Assembly: GCA_021770095.1 (NCBI GenBank)
Contig: JAETRQ010000004.1
Location: 94,998 to 158,997 of the forward strand
Direction of reading: 5' to 3'
DNA from: Eubacteriaceae bacterium
GTDB taxonomy: Bacteria > Bacillota > Clostridia > Oscillospirales > Acutalibacteraceae
Length of the DNA: 64,000 nt
Shown here: positions 17,128 through 26,321 of the stretch, in pieces
Layout of the letters: each line of letters opens with the position of its first letter
Numbering within the stretch: position 1 is the stretch's first letter
Made by a program: the position numbers and the translations under genes
Notes under the pieces: generated by a model
Told to the model about the DNA's origin: nothing
Seen by the model: the letters and a program-made list of their open reading frames with translations, nothing else
Database searches by the model: none

Positions 17128-17307
17128 TTAATTCTGTTTGCGCACAATATCATATTCACTGCCGTCAGGCCGAAAATAACGGCAGGTCCTATTCTGTTCG
17201 CTTATCAGACGGACATATTCATCCTCATCAAGAACAAGGGAACAAAAATATTCGTCCGTCTCATCATCATATTCGTTATACCAGCATTTTTCACAAAGAG
17301 AATCCAT
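17128..17307 (-). CDS. DUF6472-like small Cys-rich protein
   Basis: 59 residues, just under the track cutoff. It starts at ATG 17307 with AGGAAG upstream, directly after the methyltransferase stop. CEKCWYN at the N-terminus, FCSLVLDEDEY and TCRYFRPDG give four Cys in the order expected of the small DUF6472 family of Clostridia, which I recognise from memory. Metal binding is likely; function is unknown. It is co-transcribed with the methyltransferase and exonuclease genes. Confidence 0.75.
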   Translation of the reverse strand: MDSLCEKCWYNEYDDETDEYFCSLVLDEDEYVRLISEQNRTCRYFRPDGSEYDIVRKQN

Positions 17308-17309
17308 AT

Positions 17310-18080
17310 TTATTCTTCCTTTAAAAATTCAAAAACAGTAAAATCCACTGTCAAATCGAGCGTATTGACGGAATCAAGTTTTTCTTTATCTTCTTTTGAA
17401 GTTCTGTAATAATAAGGAGTCATTGAAAACAGCGTTTTTAAATCCTCACCATTGATACAAACTTTATCTGTTACTTTGGTTTTTGAAACCAGTTTCAGTT
17501 TTTTTGTAACAGGAGGCTGCTCATCATTTTTGTATGGAGTGTTATAAACAATCTGCTTCATTTCCCACAAATGATTTTCTCCGCCGACCACACAATAAAG
17601 GCTTCCGCCATTTTTGAGCACACGTGAAAATTCTTTTTCATTAAAAGGCGCAAAAAGATGAACCGCTGTATCAATACACTCATTTTCAACAGGTATTGAA
17701 GAAAGATTAGCGACAAAATAAGTATGACTGCCGTTGCGTTTTGATGCAAGACGCACCATTTCTTTGCTTATATCAAAGCCATAAAGAGTACCTTCATAAT
17801 CATCATAATATCCCTCACCGCAGCAAATATCCAGCACCGTGCCGCTCATCTTAGAAGCAATATACTTCTTAAGGCAGGAATAATATCCTTTTTCAAGAAA
17901 AGTGTGTCTGGAACGTGCGGACTCTTTACTGTCACCTGTTTTATCGCCGCTTTTTGAGCCTAAAAGCAGATTGACATATCCCTCTTTTGAAATATCAAAA
18001 GAATGATTATTGCAGCATCTCAGTGAATGACCGGCTGTGTTCAGTTTTTCTTTACATACAGGACAAATAAGAACGGACAT
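17310..18080 (-). CDS. rlmA: RlmA-type 23S rRNA (guanine-N1)-methyltransferase
   Basis: 256 residues. The N-terminal zinc site (CPVC near 6-9 and CCNNH near 22-26) and the SAM-binding motif VLDICCGEGYY followed by GFDISKEM match the RlmA/TlrB family. These enzymes methylate G745 or G748 of 23S rRNA, and some members confer resistance to mycinosylated macrolides. Which guanine is modified cannot be told here. It lies 12 bp after exonuclease III and just before the DUF6472 gene, an arrangement of housekeeping genes. Confidence 0.88.
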   Translation of the reverse strand: MSVLICPVCKEKLNTAGHSLRCCNNHSFDISKEGYVNLLLGSKSGDKTGDSKESARSRHTFLEKGYYSCLKKYIASKMSGTVLDICCGEGYYDDYEGTLYGFDISKEMVRLASKRNGSHTYFVANLSSIPVENECIDTAVHLFAPFNEKEFSRVLKNGGSLYCVVGGENHLWEMKQIVYNTPYKNDEQPPVTKKLKLVSKTKVTDKVCINGEDLKTLFSMTPYYYRTSKEDKEKLDSVNTLDLTVDFTVFEFLKEE

Positions 18081-18091
18081 ATCCTACCTCT

Positions 18092-18847
18092 TTATATACA
18101 AATATCAAGTTCAATCGGGCAATGGTCCGACCCCTGAATATCAGTATGGATTTTTGCATCAATCAATCTGCTGTCAAGTGATTTTGAAGCAATGAAATAA
18201 TCAATTCTCCATCCTGCATTCTTTTCTCTTGCTTTAAACATATAGGACCACCAACTGTAAATATTTTCTTTATCCGGATAAAAATATCTGAAAGTATCCG
18301 TATACCCGCTGTCAAGCAAAACAGAAAGTTTTTCTCTTTCTTCATCAGTAAATCCTGCGTTTTTATGATTGGTTTTAGGATTTTTTAAGTCTATTTCCTG
18401 ATGAGCAACATTCAAATCACCGCAATATATTACCGGCTTTTTCTCTTCAAGTGACAGAATATAATTTTTAAAGTCATCCTCCCACTTCATGCGATAATCA
18501 AGACGTTTCAGTTCTCTCTGAGAATTAGGAACATAGACAGTTGCGAAATAAAAATCGTCAAATTCGAGAGTAATGAGCCTTCCCTCCTGATCATGTTCAT
18601 CTATTCCCATCCCGTAACACACGCTCAAAGGCTTTTGCTTTGTAAATATGGCTGTTCCGGAATATCCTTTTTTCTGTGCATAATTCCAATAACAATTATA
18701 TCCGTCAGGTGAAAAATCAATTTGACCCTCCTGAAGTTTTGTTTCCTGCAAACAGAATATATCTGCATCAATTTCATTGAAGAACGCTTCAAAATTCTTG
18801 TTCATACAAGCACGAAGACCATTAACATTCCATGAAATCATTTTCAT
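18092..18847 (-). CDS. xth: Exodeoxyribonuclease III
   Basis: 251 residues, full length for the ExoIII/ExoA family. Motifs: SWNVNGLRA at the start, LQETKLQ (metal-binding Glu), YCGDLNVAHQEIDL (Asp/Asn), WRIDYF and SDHCPIEL (catalytic Asp-His). It acts at abasic sites as an AP endonuclease and 3'-5' exonuclease in base-excision repair. It is first in the exo-rlmA-DUF6472 run. Confidence 0.95.
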   Translation of the reverse strand: MKMISWNVNGLRACMNKNFEAFFNEIDADIFCLQETKLQEGQIDFSPDGYNCYWNYAQKKGYSGTAIFTKQKPLSVCYGMGIDEHDQEGRLITLEFDDFYFATVYVPNSQRELKRLDYRMKWEDDFKNYILSLEEKKPVIYCGDLNVAHQEIDLKNPKTNHKNAGFTDEEREKLSVLLDSGYTDTFRYFYPDKENIYSWWSYMFKAREKNAGWRIDYFIASKSLDSRLIDAKIHTDIQGSDHCPIELDICI

Positions 18848-18874
18848 ATTATCACCAAATACCTTTACTATAAA

Positions 18875-18907
18875 ATGAAAGAATAATCATATAGATTATT
18901 CTTTCAT
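18875..18907 (-). terminator. Terminator after the AICAR transformylase gene
   Basis: ATGAAAGAATAATC and GATTATTCTTTCAT form a 14-bp stem. On the minus strand the following TTTTATAG is a short T-run. Confidence 0.6.
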
Positions 18908-18921
18908 CTGCAATTATCAAA

Positions 18922-20097
18922 TTAATGATGGAAAAGTCTGATACCGGTCATTGCCATTGCAATACCATAATGATCACAACAGTCGATAACAGCCTGATCT
19001 CTTACTGAGCCACCCGGCTGTGCAATATATTTTACACCCGAGCGAACTGCTCTTTCAATATTATCTTCAAACGGGAAGAATGCATCTGAGCCAAGAGCAA
19101 CATCCGTCATCTGCTTGTGCCAATCTTCTTTTTCCTCTTTCGTAAACGGAGCCGGACATTCTGTAAAATATCTTTGCCATACACCGTCTTTGAGCAAATC
19201 TTCATATTCATCGCTGATATAAAGGTCAATTGCATTATCAGCATCACACTTGCGGATACCGTCGATAAACGGAAGGTTAAGCACCTTTTCATTTCTTCTC
19301 AGCCAAAGCATATCCGCTTTATTGCCTGCCATACGTGTACAAAGAATACGACTCTGCTGACCCGCACCTACACCGAGTGTTTGTCCGCCCTGTGCATAAA
19401 CAACAGAATTGGACTGTGTATATTTTAATGTAATCATTGAAATGAGCAAATCAATTTTTGCAATTTCAGGGATTTCTTTAACTTTTGTGGGCATATCATC
19501 AAACAAATCCATAGTAATTTTTGCATTATTACGCTTTTGTTCAAATTTGATACCGAAAACCTGCTTTGTCTCCATCTCTTCAGGAATATAATCTGCATCC
19601 ATTTTTATGATAAGGAAATTGCCTCTTCTTTTTGACTTAAGAATTTCAAGTGCCTCATCTGTATAATCAGGAGCAATAATTCCGTCAGACACTTCTTTTT
19701 GAAGGAATGTTGCAACAGAAGCATCACAAGTATCAGACAATGCTGCAAAATCACCGAAAGATGATTGTCTGTCACAACTTCTTGCACGAACATATGCCTG
19801 TGCAATCGGAGATAATTCCAAATCTTCAGGAACCATACATACTTTTCTGTCAATATCTCTGAGCGGCTGAGCAACTGCTGCACCGGCAGGTGAAACATGC
19901 TTGAAAGATGCAGCACTCGGAAGACCTGTTGCTTCTTTCAGTTCCTTAACCAACTGCCATGAGTTAAACGCATCTAACAAATTGATATATCCTGCTGCTC
20001 CGTTTAAAATCTCAAACGGGAGTTCTTTGCCGTCCATATGAATTTTTGCAGGATTCTGATTTGGATTACAGCCATATTTAAGTTTATATTCAGTCAT
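18922..20097 (-). CDS. purH: Stand-alone AICAR transformylase (PurH C-terminal type)
   Basis: 391 residues. It carries the AICARFT domain only: SFKHVSPAGAA with the catalytic Lys-His pair, YTQSNSVVYAQGGQTLGVGAGQQSR and the C-terminal QPGGSVRD. Normal PurH is about 510 residues with an N-terminal IMP cyclohydrolase domain, which is absent here. It transfers the formyl group from 10-formyl-THF to AICAR in purine synthesis. IMP cyclohydrolase must be encoded elsewhere. Such short forms are known in Clostridia. It has a single-gene transcript with its own terminator. Confidence 0.93.
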   Translation of the reverse strand: MTEYKLKYGCNPNQNPAKIHMDGKELPFEILNGAAGYINLLDAFNSWQLVKELKEATGLPSAASFKHVSPAGAAVAQPLRDIDRKVCMVPEDLELSPIAQAYVRARSCDRQSSFGDFAALSDTCDASVATFLQKEVSDGIIAPDYTDEALEILKSKRRGNFLIIKMDADYIPEEMETKQVFGIKFEQKRNNAKITMDLFDDMPTKVKEIPEIAKIDLLISMITLKYTQSNSVVYAQGGQTLGVGAGQQSRILCTRMAGNKADMLWLRRNEKVLNLPFIDGIRKCDADNAIDLYISDEYEDLLKDGVWQRYFTECPAPFTKEEKEDWHKQMTDVALGSDAFFPFEDNIERAVRSGVKYIAQPGGSVRDQAVIDCCDHYGIAMAMTGIRLFHH

Positions 20098-20143
20098 ATT
20101 CTCTTTCCTTTCAGTATTAATATAGTTATTTTATACTATTGCA

Positions 20144-20172
20144 TTGAAAAAAGCAAGTCGCAATGATACAAT
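20144..20172 (+). promoter_or_regulatory. Promoter giving a predicted leaderless mRNA
   Basis: TTGAAA, exactly 17 bp, then TACAAT at 20167-20172. Taking the first T of the -10 as -12 puts +1 on base 20179, the A of the ATG. No Shine-Dalgarno sequence precedes the gene. Confidence 0.6.
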
Positions 20173-20178
20173 ATATTT

Positions 20179-20997
20179 ATGAATGGAATATTAGTAGTTA
20201 ATCATTTTCTTACAGGCAGCAAGTATAATGAACTGCACAATCATTTGCAAACTGCTGCAAAAAAAATGGATATTGAATTAAAAGTAAATACGAACCTTGA
20301 ACTGGCAACCGAGAATATTCAAACTGATTTTGTGCTGTTTTGGGATAAAGACATCCATCTTGCACGCAGAATTGAAAAAATGGGAGTTCCCGTCTTTAAC
20401 AGTGCAAATTCAATTGAACTGTGTGACGATAAAGCAAGAACTTATATTGAACTTGACGGAATTGTTCCCCAGCCAAAAACCCTGATTGCTCCAAAATGTT
20501 ATTTTGAAGCAGATATGAGCAAATTTGTTGACAATGCAGTTGATATACTCGGACTGCCGTTGGTGTTCAAAGAGTGTTTCGGCTCATTCGGTGAACAGGT
20601 ATACCTGTGTAAAAGTAAAAAAGATATATTATCACACATCTCTGCCAAACCATTTATACTTCAGGAATTTATTGAACAGAGCAAAGGGTCGGATACACGA
20701 ATAGAAATTGTCGACGGAAAATGTGTTTGTGCGGTAAAAAGATTTAACGGCAATGACTTCCGTTCCAATGTTACAAACGGAGGTACAATGACTGTATGTA
20801 CTGCAAACGATAAAGATATTAACAATGCATCAATCGCCTGTGAAAAACTCGGTCTTACTTTCGGCGGTGTTGATATTCTGGATAATGGAATGATATGTGA
20901 GGTGAATTCAAATGCACATATCATCAACATTATGAACGCAACAGGCACAGATATTGCTCCGCTGATTTTCAAAACCATTACGGAGAAAATAAAATGA
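20179..20997 (+). CDS. RimK-like ATP-grasp ligase, first of a pair
   Basis: 272 residues. ATP-grasp fold with PLVFKECFGSFGEQVYL (ATP-binding Lys and glycine-rich loop), FILQEFIEQSKGSDTRIE, and the Mg-binding end MICEVNSNAHI. It resembles RimK and coenzyme-F420 type amino-acid ligases, which join an amino acid to a carboxylate using ATP. The substrate cannot be inferred. Its stop overlaps the start of a second, related ATP-grasp gene. The start has no ribosome site and coincides with the predicted transcription start. Confidence 0.85.
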   Translation: MNGILVVNHFLTGSKYNELHNHLQTAAKKMDIELKVNTNLELATENIQTDFVLFWDKDIHLARRIEKMGVPVFNSANSIELCDDKARTYIELDGIVPQPKTLIAPKCYFEADMSKFVDNAVDILGLPLVFKECFGSFGEQVYLCKSKKDILSHISAKPFILQEFIEQSKGSDTRIEIVDGKCVCAVKRFNGNDFRSNVTNGGTMTVCTANDKDINNASIACEKLGLTFGGVDILDNGMICEVNSNAHIINIMNATGTDIAPLIFKTITEKIK

Positions 20998-21716
20998 GCG
21001 GTATCCTGATATATACAAAAGAAGAAGCAAAACGCAATCAGTTTACAATTGATAAATTCAAAGAATACCTTAATGTCAAACTTGTTCATGAAGATTACAA
21101 AGGAAATGCAGATTTTGTCATTAACCGAACCAATGACTTTAAAACAGGAAAATATTTTGAAGAGAAAGGCATCAGAGTTTTCAATCCCTCAAGTTTGTCA
21201 CAGCTCGCAAATGACAAACAAAAATGCTATGAATTTATGCAGAAAAACGGCATACCGATAATGCCGATTAACTATGAAGGAATACCTGTAATAAAAAAGA
21301 AAATTAACGGTCACGGCGGCACAGAAGTTTTTATGCTGCAAAAAAAAGAAACATTTGAAAACGGATATGTGTATCAAAAACCCTGTGACACTTTGGGAAA
21401 AGACCTCAGAGTATGGGTAATCGGCAACAAGATTATTGCATCCATTTTAAGAACAAATGATGCCGATTTCCGCTCAAATTTCTGCCTGGGCGGGAATGCT
21501 GAACTATATAATCTGAATGAAAAAGAAACAATTCTTATCAAAAGGATAATAAGCCTTATTAAAAGCGATTATATAGGAATAGATTTTATTTTTAATAACG
21601 GAGAATTCGTATTTAACGAAATTGAAGACACTGTCGGCGCAAGAATGGTTTATTCAAAAACGGATATTGACATAATCAAAATGTATTGTGACTATATAAA
21701 ACAGATATTAAATTAA
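20994..21716 (+). CDS. RimK-like ATP-grasp ligase, second of a pair
   Basis: 240 residues, overlapping the previous gene by 4 bp (ATGA). A short ATP-grasp protein with NDKQKCYEFMQKNGIPIMP, GHGGTEVFML, GKDLRVWVIGNKII and the metal-binding FNEIEDTVGARM. It is related to its neighbour but shorter, especially in the N-terminal domain. Two adjacent ligases suggest sequential additions to one substrate or a heteromeric enzyme. No carrier protein or peptide lies beside them. A bidirectional terminator follows. Confidence 0.85.
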   Translation: MSGILIYTKEEAKRNQFTIDKFKEYLNVKLVHEDYKGNADFVINRTNDFKTGKYFEEKGIRVFNPSSLSQLANDKQKCYEFMQKNGIPIMPINYEGIPVIKKKINGHGGTEVFMLQKKETFENGYVYQKPCDTLGKDLRVWVIGNKIIASILRTNDADFRSNFCLGGNAELYNLNEKETILIKRIISLIKSDYIGIDFIFNNGEFVFNEIEDTVGARMVYSKTDIDIIKMYCDYIKQILN

Positions 21717-21757
21717 AAATACCTGATATATCCAAAGAAGATATATCAGGTATTTTT
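21715..21757. terminator. Bidirectional terminator
   Basis: AAAAATACCTGATATATC and GATATATCAGGTATTTTTT form a perfect stem of about 18 bp between convergent genes. Confidence 0.9.
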
Positions 21758-22029
21758 TATTGTCTGAACAATTCGTACTCTGTAACAACAAATTCTTCAA
21801 TATCCCCATCACTGCCAAGGATACATCTGCTTTTTTCTGTATACAGCACACAGTCGATTACTCCGTTATGTGAGGCAGGAAGTGCATAAAGCGTCTCAAC
21901 AATCGGTTCTCCGTTTATCATTTTATCAATCTGTTCAATCAAAACCGCACATTGTTTGATTATATCGGTACTGATAAAATCCCCTGTTTTCTGTGCAAAT
22001 TGTTCGATGATTATATCAATACCTTTCAT
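21757..22029 (-). CDS. Hypothetical protein, 90 residues
   Basis: A small acidic protein with no signal peptide or membrane segment. The first half is predicted helical (IIIEQFAQKTGDF), the second mostly beta (GVIDCVLYTEKSRCILG). AGGAGG stands before the ATG, supporting expression. I do not recognise the family. It is monocistronic and ends at the shared terminator. Confidence 0.7.
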   Translation of the reverse strand: MKGIDIIIEQFAQKTGDFISTDIIKQCAVLIEQIDKMINGEPIVETLYALPASHNGVIDCVLYTEKSRCILGSDGDIEEFVVTEYELFRQ

Positions 22030-22296
22030 GATAATCCTCCTGATTTTTTAATATATTACGTATATTAGCACACACATTTTTCCTATAATGTTACATTGTG
22101 TCGAAAGGATTAAGTTTTTAATTCCAACTTGATTTTTATAATAAATTATGTTAAATTATCATCGGCAATTAAATAAATACGCATAAACGACACAAGTAAT
22201 GCTTGGCATGTAAATCTGATTACGGTAATGTGACACACTGTATACGGATGCCATCATTGCTTGTTTTTTTATGCCTGCAAACAAGGAGGAAAAATT

Positions 22297-22872
22297 ATGC
22301 CGAGAAATCAATTCCAAAGGATGGTGTTTGCCTTCCTTACCGTAATTATAACGGTACACGCTTATGTTTTTTACAGTTTATATGTAGTGAACGGAGAAAC
22401 CCTGATGAATATAACAGGTGAAAATTCCGTACTCCATGCAATCAACGCACAGGGCGGTGTCTATATGTTTGGAAAAATGCTCCCCATATGGGCAGTAATC
22501 CTTATTGAATTTTGCTGTGCCTATACTTTAGAATGTATTATGGGCAGTCCGTGTTCATTCAAACTGGCAAGCAAAATTTTTGACCCTGCAAAAAATCATC
22601 CTATGATTTTCGAGAGTGCAATCATCTGTGCCACGGTAGGATTAATGTGTCCTGCAATGAGTTTCCTTGCAGCATGGTTTTATTATCCATACTACAATGA
22701 CTTTAATATCTGGACACTGCTGGCAAATTGGATAAAATTAGTATGTTTCAACTTCCCGTTCGCATTCTTCTCACAATTATTCTTCATTCAGCCGCTCGTA
22801 AGAACAATGTTCAAATTCTTTTTCAGAAAAGATATTGCTAAACATTCTCAGACTGAACAAATCACCGCATAG
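22297..22872 (+). CDS. DUF2798-like integral membrane protein
   Basis: 191 residues from ATG 22297, with AGGAGG eight bases upstream; the track start at 22261 has none. The opening PRNQFQRMVFAFLTVIITV and four to five hydrophobic helices match the DUF2798 family of small membrane proteins, found in Clostridia without a known function. The second half repeats the pattern of the first, as in DUF2798 tandem domains. It stands alone before rubrerythrin. Confidence 0.75.
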   Translation: MPRNQFQRMVFAFLTVIITVHAYVFYSLYVVNGETLMNITGENSVLHAINAQGGVYMFGKMLPIWAVILIEFCCAYTLECIMGSPCSFKLASKIFDPAKNHPMIFESAIICATVGLMCPAMSFLAAWFYYPYYNDFNIWTLLANWIKLVCFNFPFAFFSQLFFIQPLVRTMFKFFFRKDIAKHSQTEQITA

Positions 22873-22901
22873 ACAAGTTCGCATTTTTACTTTATTTTAT
22901 A

Positions 22902-22930
22902 TTGACGAAAAAACAATTGTGATATAAAAT
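22902..22930 (+). promoter_or_regulatory. Promoter of the rubrerythrin gene
   Basis: TTGACG, 17 bp, TAAAAT (or TATAAA two bases earlier). The spacer contains the palindrome ACAATTGT, a possible regulator site. Confidence 0.65.
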
Positions 22931-22967
22931 AAAAATAACATAAAAAATATAAAGGAGTACGTTTACT

Positions 22968-23507
22968 ATGAGCAAACTCAAAGGAACAAAAACCGAAGCA
23001 AATTTGATGGCTGCTTTTGCAGGAGAATCTCAGGCACGCAATAAATACACATATTATGCTTCAAAAGCAAAAAAAGATGGCTATCAGCAGATAGCTGCTA
23101 TTTTTACCGAAACAGCAAATAATGAAAAAGAGCATGCAAAAATCTGGTTTAAACTGCTCAACGACGGAATCGGAGATACAGTTGACAATCTTAAAGATGC
23201 GGCTGCCGGTGAAAATTACGAATGGACAGATATGTACGCATCTTTTGCTAAAGATGCCCGTGAAGAGGGATTTGACGATATTGCATATTTGTTTGAAGAA
23301 GTCGGCAAAATTGAAAAAGAGCATGAAGAACGCTATAAGACTCTTATTGAAAATATTGAAAACGGCCGTGTATTTGAGCGTGACGGTGAAATCTATTGGC
23401 AGTGTGCAAACTGCGGACATATCCACAAAGGTTTAACTGCACCTGAAGTATGCCCTGTTTGTGCTCACCCTCAGTCATATTTCCAGATTCAGCCAACAAA
23501 TTATTAA
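22968..23507 (+). CDS. rbr: Rubrerythrin
   Basis: 179 residues. The ferritin-like diiron domain has [12 protein letters not shown] and two ExxH motifs (EKEHAKIW and EKEHEERY). The C-terminal rubredoxin-like domain has CANCGH and CPVCAHP. It reduces hydrogen peroxide to water in anaerobes and marks an oxygen-sensitive host. Strong promoter, GGAG ribosome site and clean terminator: a single-gene unit. Confidence 0.96.
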   Translation: MSKLKGTKTEANLMAAFAGESQARNKYTYYASKAKKDGYQQIAAIFTETANNEKEHAKIWFKLLNDGIGDTVDNLKDAAAGENYEWTDMYASFAKDAREEGFDDIAYLFEEVGKIEKEHEERYKTLIENIENGRVFERDGEIYWQCANCGHIHKGLTAPEVCPVCAHPQSYFQIQPTNY

Positions 23508-23530
23508 TTTAATACGACTTAATACGACAA

Positions 23531-23572
23531 AAAGGGACCAAAGTGTAGTATAATGCTTTGGTCCCTTTATTT
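23531..23572 (+). terminator. Rubrerythrin terminator
   Basis: AAAGGGACCAAAG and CTTTGGTCCCTTT, followed by ATTTC. Confidence 0.85.
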
Positions 23573-23652
23573 CATTGCCTTTTATATCCCCCTATGCTAT
23601 AGTATAATTATAGGCTATTGGTTTCAGTATAATTATTAACGAGGGGAATATT

Positions 23653-25212
23653 ATGAATAATACGAAAATGAACAGAGGTACATGCTCTGAAAATGCAATT
23701 AATCCCAAAGCTGTTTATGACTTTATCAAACATTGTGAAAAAAACAACCTTGGTATAAACAGTTTTATGCTTATTAAAGGCAGCACTGTTGTCAGTGAAG
23801 GTTATCATTCCCCTTATACCAATGAGGATATACATGTTTTGTACTCTCTGTCGAAATCAATAACCGCGACCGCTCTGGGTTTTGCGGTCGATGAAGGAAA
23901 AATATCCCTTGATGATTCTATCTGTAAATTTTTTGGTGAATATGACAGACACGGAATGAATAAATCCATCACAATCCGACACCTTGTCACAATGACAGCC
24001 GGCAAAATGATTGGTATGGCAAAAAACAGACACCAAAAAGACTGGATAAAAATCTTTTTTGATGCACCGTTTGTATTTAAACCCGGCAGTAAATTTTTAT
24101 ATACGAATGATAATTTTTATCTTCTGTCAGCCATAATCAGCAAAGTGTACAAAGAAACACTTGTAGATTTTCTTTATCCAAGATTATTCAAACCGCTGGG
24201 CATTGAAAAACCACTTTGGGAAACAGACAAATTCGGATATGCTGCAGGCGGATGGGGTCTTTATATGTGTATAGAAGATCTCGCCAAAATCATGGTTTGC
24301 TATTGTCAGAATGGTAAATATAATGGGGAACAGGTTATTCCGCCAAGCTGGATAAAATCTGCAACCGCTTATCAGGTTGATACTGTAAAAAAAGGTCATA
24401 TTGATGTTACAAAAGGTTATGGTTTCGGATTTTGGAGAACATCATTGCCAAATACATACAGAGCTTATGGACTGCACGGACAGATGGGATATGTTTTTGA
24501 AGACAAGGACACCGTACTTGTTATCAACAGCGGTATTTCAAAAGATGAAAAATTATCATCTGCCATTATTGATTTGTACAAAACATTATGGGATGAACCG
24601 CAGACAGAGTATGAAGAAAAACTGAGCGGATTACTCTCCTCTTTCGGGGATAAGGATAATCTTCCTGTGGCACCCCGCAATTCTATTCTTGAAAATAAAT
24701 ATGACAAAAAAACATTAAAAACAAAATCAAGCCGTTTTGCATCTATGCTCAATGCCACAATCTCAACAATGCACAATGAAAAAAGCGGCTCTACCGACAG
24801 ATTTTCATTAAGTCTTGATTATAATAATGATTTATTCCTGCTATGGAAAGAAAATACATGTGTCAACAAAATCAAACTCGGTATGAAAAATATATACGAG
24901 AGTACAAAAATTGAAATTAACAATATGAAGTTCACGGCTTTTGCAAAAGCGGCATGGACAGAGGAGAAAGTACTGACCGTTCTTATCCGTATTGCAGAAA
25001 CATGCCATGTCAGAAAACTTGATTTTGATTTTTCAGATGAAAAGCATATTGTCGTCAAAAACAATTCTTTCCCCGACTTGCCGGAACTTGCAGCACACTA
25101 TATGGATTTTTCAGGTATTCCTTTGCCTGAAAAGATTGAAAAATTATTAATCAAATACGTCGCTCCCGGAGTCCTTCTTCTCGGAGAGCCAAACTTTAAA
25201 ATTAAATTATAA
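23653..25212 (+). CDS. Beta-lactamase-fold serine hydrolase (class C type)
   Basis: 519 residues. The first 320 or so residues form a beta-lactamase/penicillin-binding fold with SxxK in SLSKSITA, YxN in YTNDNFYL and HGQMGY in place of KTG. The last 180 residues are a beta-rich extension of unknown type. There is no signal peptide, so it is probably cytoplasmic and acts as an esterase or peptidase rather than a drug-resistance enzyme. It lies 2 bp before a phosphotransferase-like gene, forming a two-gene operon. Confidence 0.85.
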   Translation: MNNTKMNRGTCSENAINPKAVYDFIKHCEKNNLGINSFMLIKGSTVVSEGYHSPYTNEDIHVLYSLSKSITATALGFAVDEGKISLDDSICKFFGEYDRHGMNKSITIRHLVTMTAGKMIGMAKNRHQKDWIKIFFDAPFVFKPGSKFLYTNDNFYLLSAIISKVYKETLVDFLYPRLFKPLGIEKPLWETDKFGYAAGGWGLYMCIEDLAKIMVCYCQNGKYNGEQVIPPSWIKSATAYQVDTVKKGHIDVTKGYGFGFWRTSLPNTYRAYGLHGQMGYVFEDKDTVLVINSGISKDEKLSSAIIDLYKTLWDEPQTEYEEKLSGLLSSFGDKDNLPVAPRNSILENKYDKKTLKTKSSRFASMLNATISTMHNEKSGSTDRFSLSLDYNNDLFLLWKENTCVNKIKLGMKNIYESTKIEINNMKFTAFAKAAWTEEKVLTVLIRIAETCHVRKLDFDFSDEKHIVVKNNSFPDLPELAAHYMDFSGIPLPEKIEKLLIKYVAPGVLLLGEPNFKIKL

Positions 25213-25214
25213 AT

Positions 25215-26213
25215 ATGAACTGGAATAATAAGTTAATAAAAGAAATATGTCAGCAACTGAATCTCGGTAAATTAAACAGAAAGCCAAAAAGAGTCGCCGG
25301 CGGATTCATGCACAAAATGTATCGCCTGCATACACAAAGCGGTGATTATGCATTAAAACTGCTTAATCCTGAGATTATGAAATGCCCTGATGTATTTGAA
25401 AATTATAAAGTCGCTGAAAATCTGGAGCAATGTCTTGAAGATAACGACCTGCCAATCGTTGCAGCATTAGAATACAACGGCAGAAAAATGCAGTGCATCC
25501 ACAACCGTTATTATTATATTTTCAACTGGGTAAACGGTAAATCACTCAAACCTGAAGATATAAAACCTGAGCATTGTATCATCATTGCCGACTTGCTTGC
25601 AAAAATACATACTATACACTGTGAAGTGCAAAATGCAGCAAAACAGGAACTTGACATTGACTGGGACTTTTATATTGAACAATCAAAAACAAAATGCCCG
25701 AAAATCACGCAGATTTTATCCGAAAACAAAAATCTGCTCTATAAAAGCCAGCAAGAAGGCAATCTTGCCCTTAACAAACTGCCGAATATCACCTGTATTT
25801 CTAACGGTGATATGGACAGTAAAAACATTTTGTGGGTGAACCATAAACCCCAAATCATTGATTTAGAATGTTTAAATTACGGCAATCCGTTTGTGGAAAT
25901 GTTCCAACTTGCTTTATGCTGGTCCGGATATGAAGAATGTAAAATTGACTTTTCACGATTTGAGTCCTTTTTAAAATCTTATCTGAACAGATACGGAAAA
26001 ATTCAAATGGATTGTGAAGCACTTTATTACAGTAACACAGGCAGACTGGAATGGCTTGAATATAACATCAAACGTGCATTAATGATAGAATGTGAAAATC
26101 GTCAGGAAAGAAAGCTTGGCATAAACCAAGTAAAAGAGACAATGGAGCATATTATTTATTATGACAAAATCAAAAATAAATTAATATCCTGCCTAAAAAA
26201 ATACTTTTCATAG
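25215..26213 (+). CDS. APH/choline-kinase-like phosphotransferase
   Basis: 332 residues. Protein-kinase-like fold: GGFMHKMYRL (ATP loop), YALKLLNPE (Lys), catalytic loop SNGDMDSKNILW and metal site IIDLECLNYGNP. The usual HGD of the catalytic loop reads NGD. Family members phosphorylate small hydroxylated molecules, and a few give aminoglycoside resistance. The substrate is unknown. It is co-transcribed with the serine hydrolase. Confidence 0.82.
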   Translation: MNWNNKLIKEICQQLNLGKLNRKPKRVAGGFMHKMYRLHTQSGDYALKLLNPEIMKCPDVFENYKVAENLEQCLEDNDLPIVAALEYNGRKMQCIHNRYYYIFNWVNGKSLKPEDIKPEHCIIIADLLAKIHTIHCEVQNAAKQELDIDWDFYIEQSKTKCPKITQILSENKNLLYKSQQEGNLALNKLPNITCISNGDMDSKNILWVNHKPQIIDLECLNYGNPFVEMFQLALCWSGYEECKIDFSRFESFLKSYLNRYGKIQMDCEALYYSNTGRLEWLEYNIKRALMIECENRQERKLGINQVKETMEHIIYYDKIKNKLISCLKKYFS

Positions 26214-26218
26214 CACAA

Positions 26219-26257
26219 CCCCCGAACATCGCAAAAGCAATGCTCGGGGGTATTTTT
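26219..26257 (+). terminator. Terminator of the hydrolase-phosphotransferase operon
   Basis: CCCCCGA and TCGGGGG close a longer stem with one mismatch, followed by TATTTTTG. Confidence 0.8.
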
Positions 26258-26321
26258 GATTTTCTTATTTATTGGACTTTTTATAATCCCTATGTTATCA
26301 TTAAATTGGTATGGTGATAGA

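Noticed and set aside
20098-20178. Purine riboswitch before the AICAR transformylase gene
   Set aside because: Only about 80 bp shared with a divergent promoter, without the conserved purine-aptamer loops.
22159-22359. Overlapping short ORFs before the DUF2798 gene
   Set aside because: No ribosome site and no family resemblance; the region looks like a promoter area.
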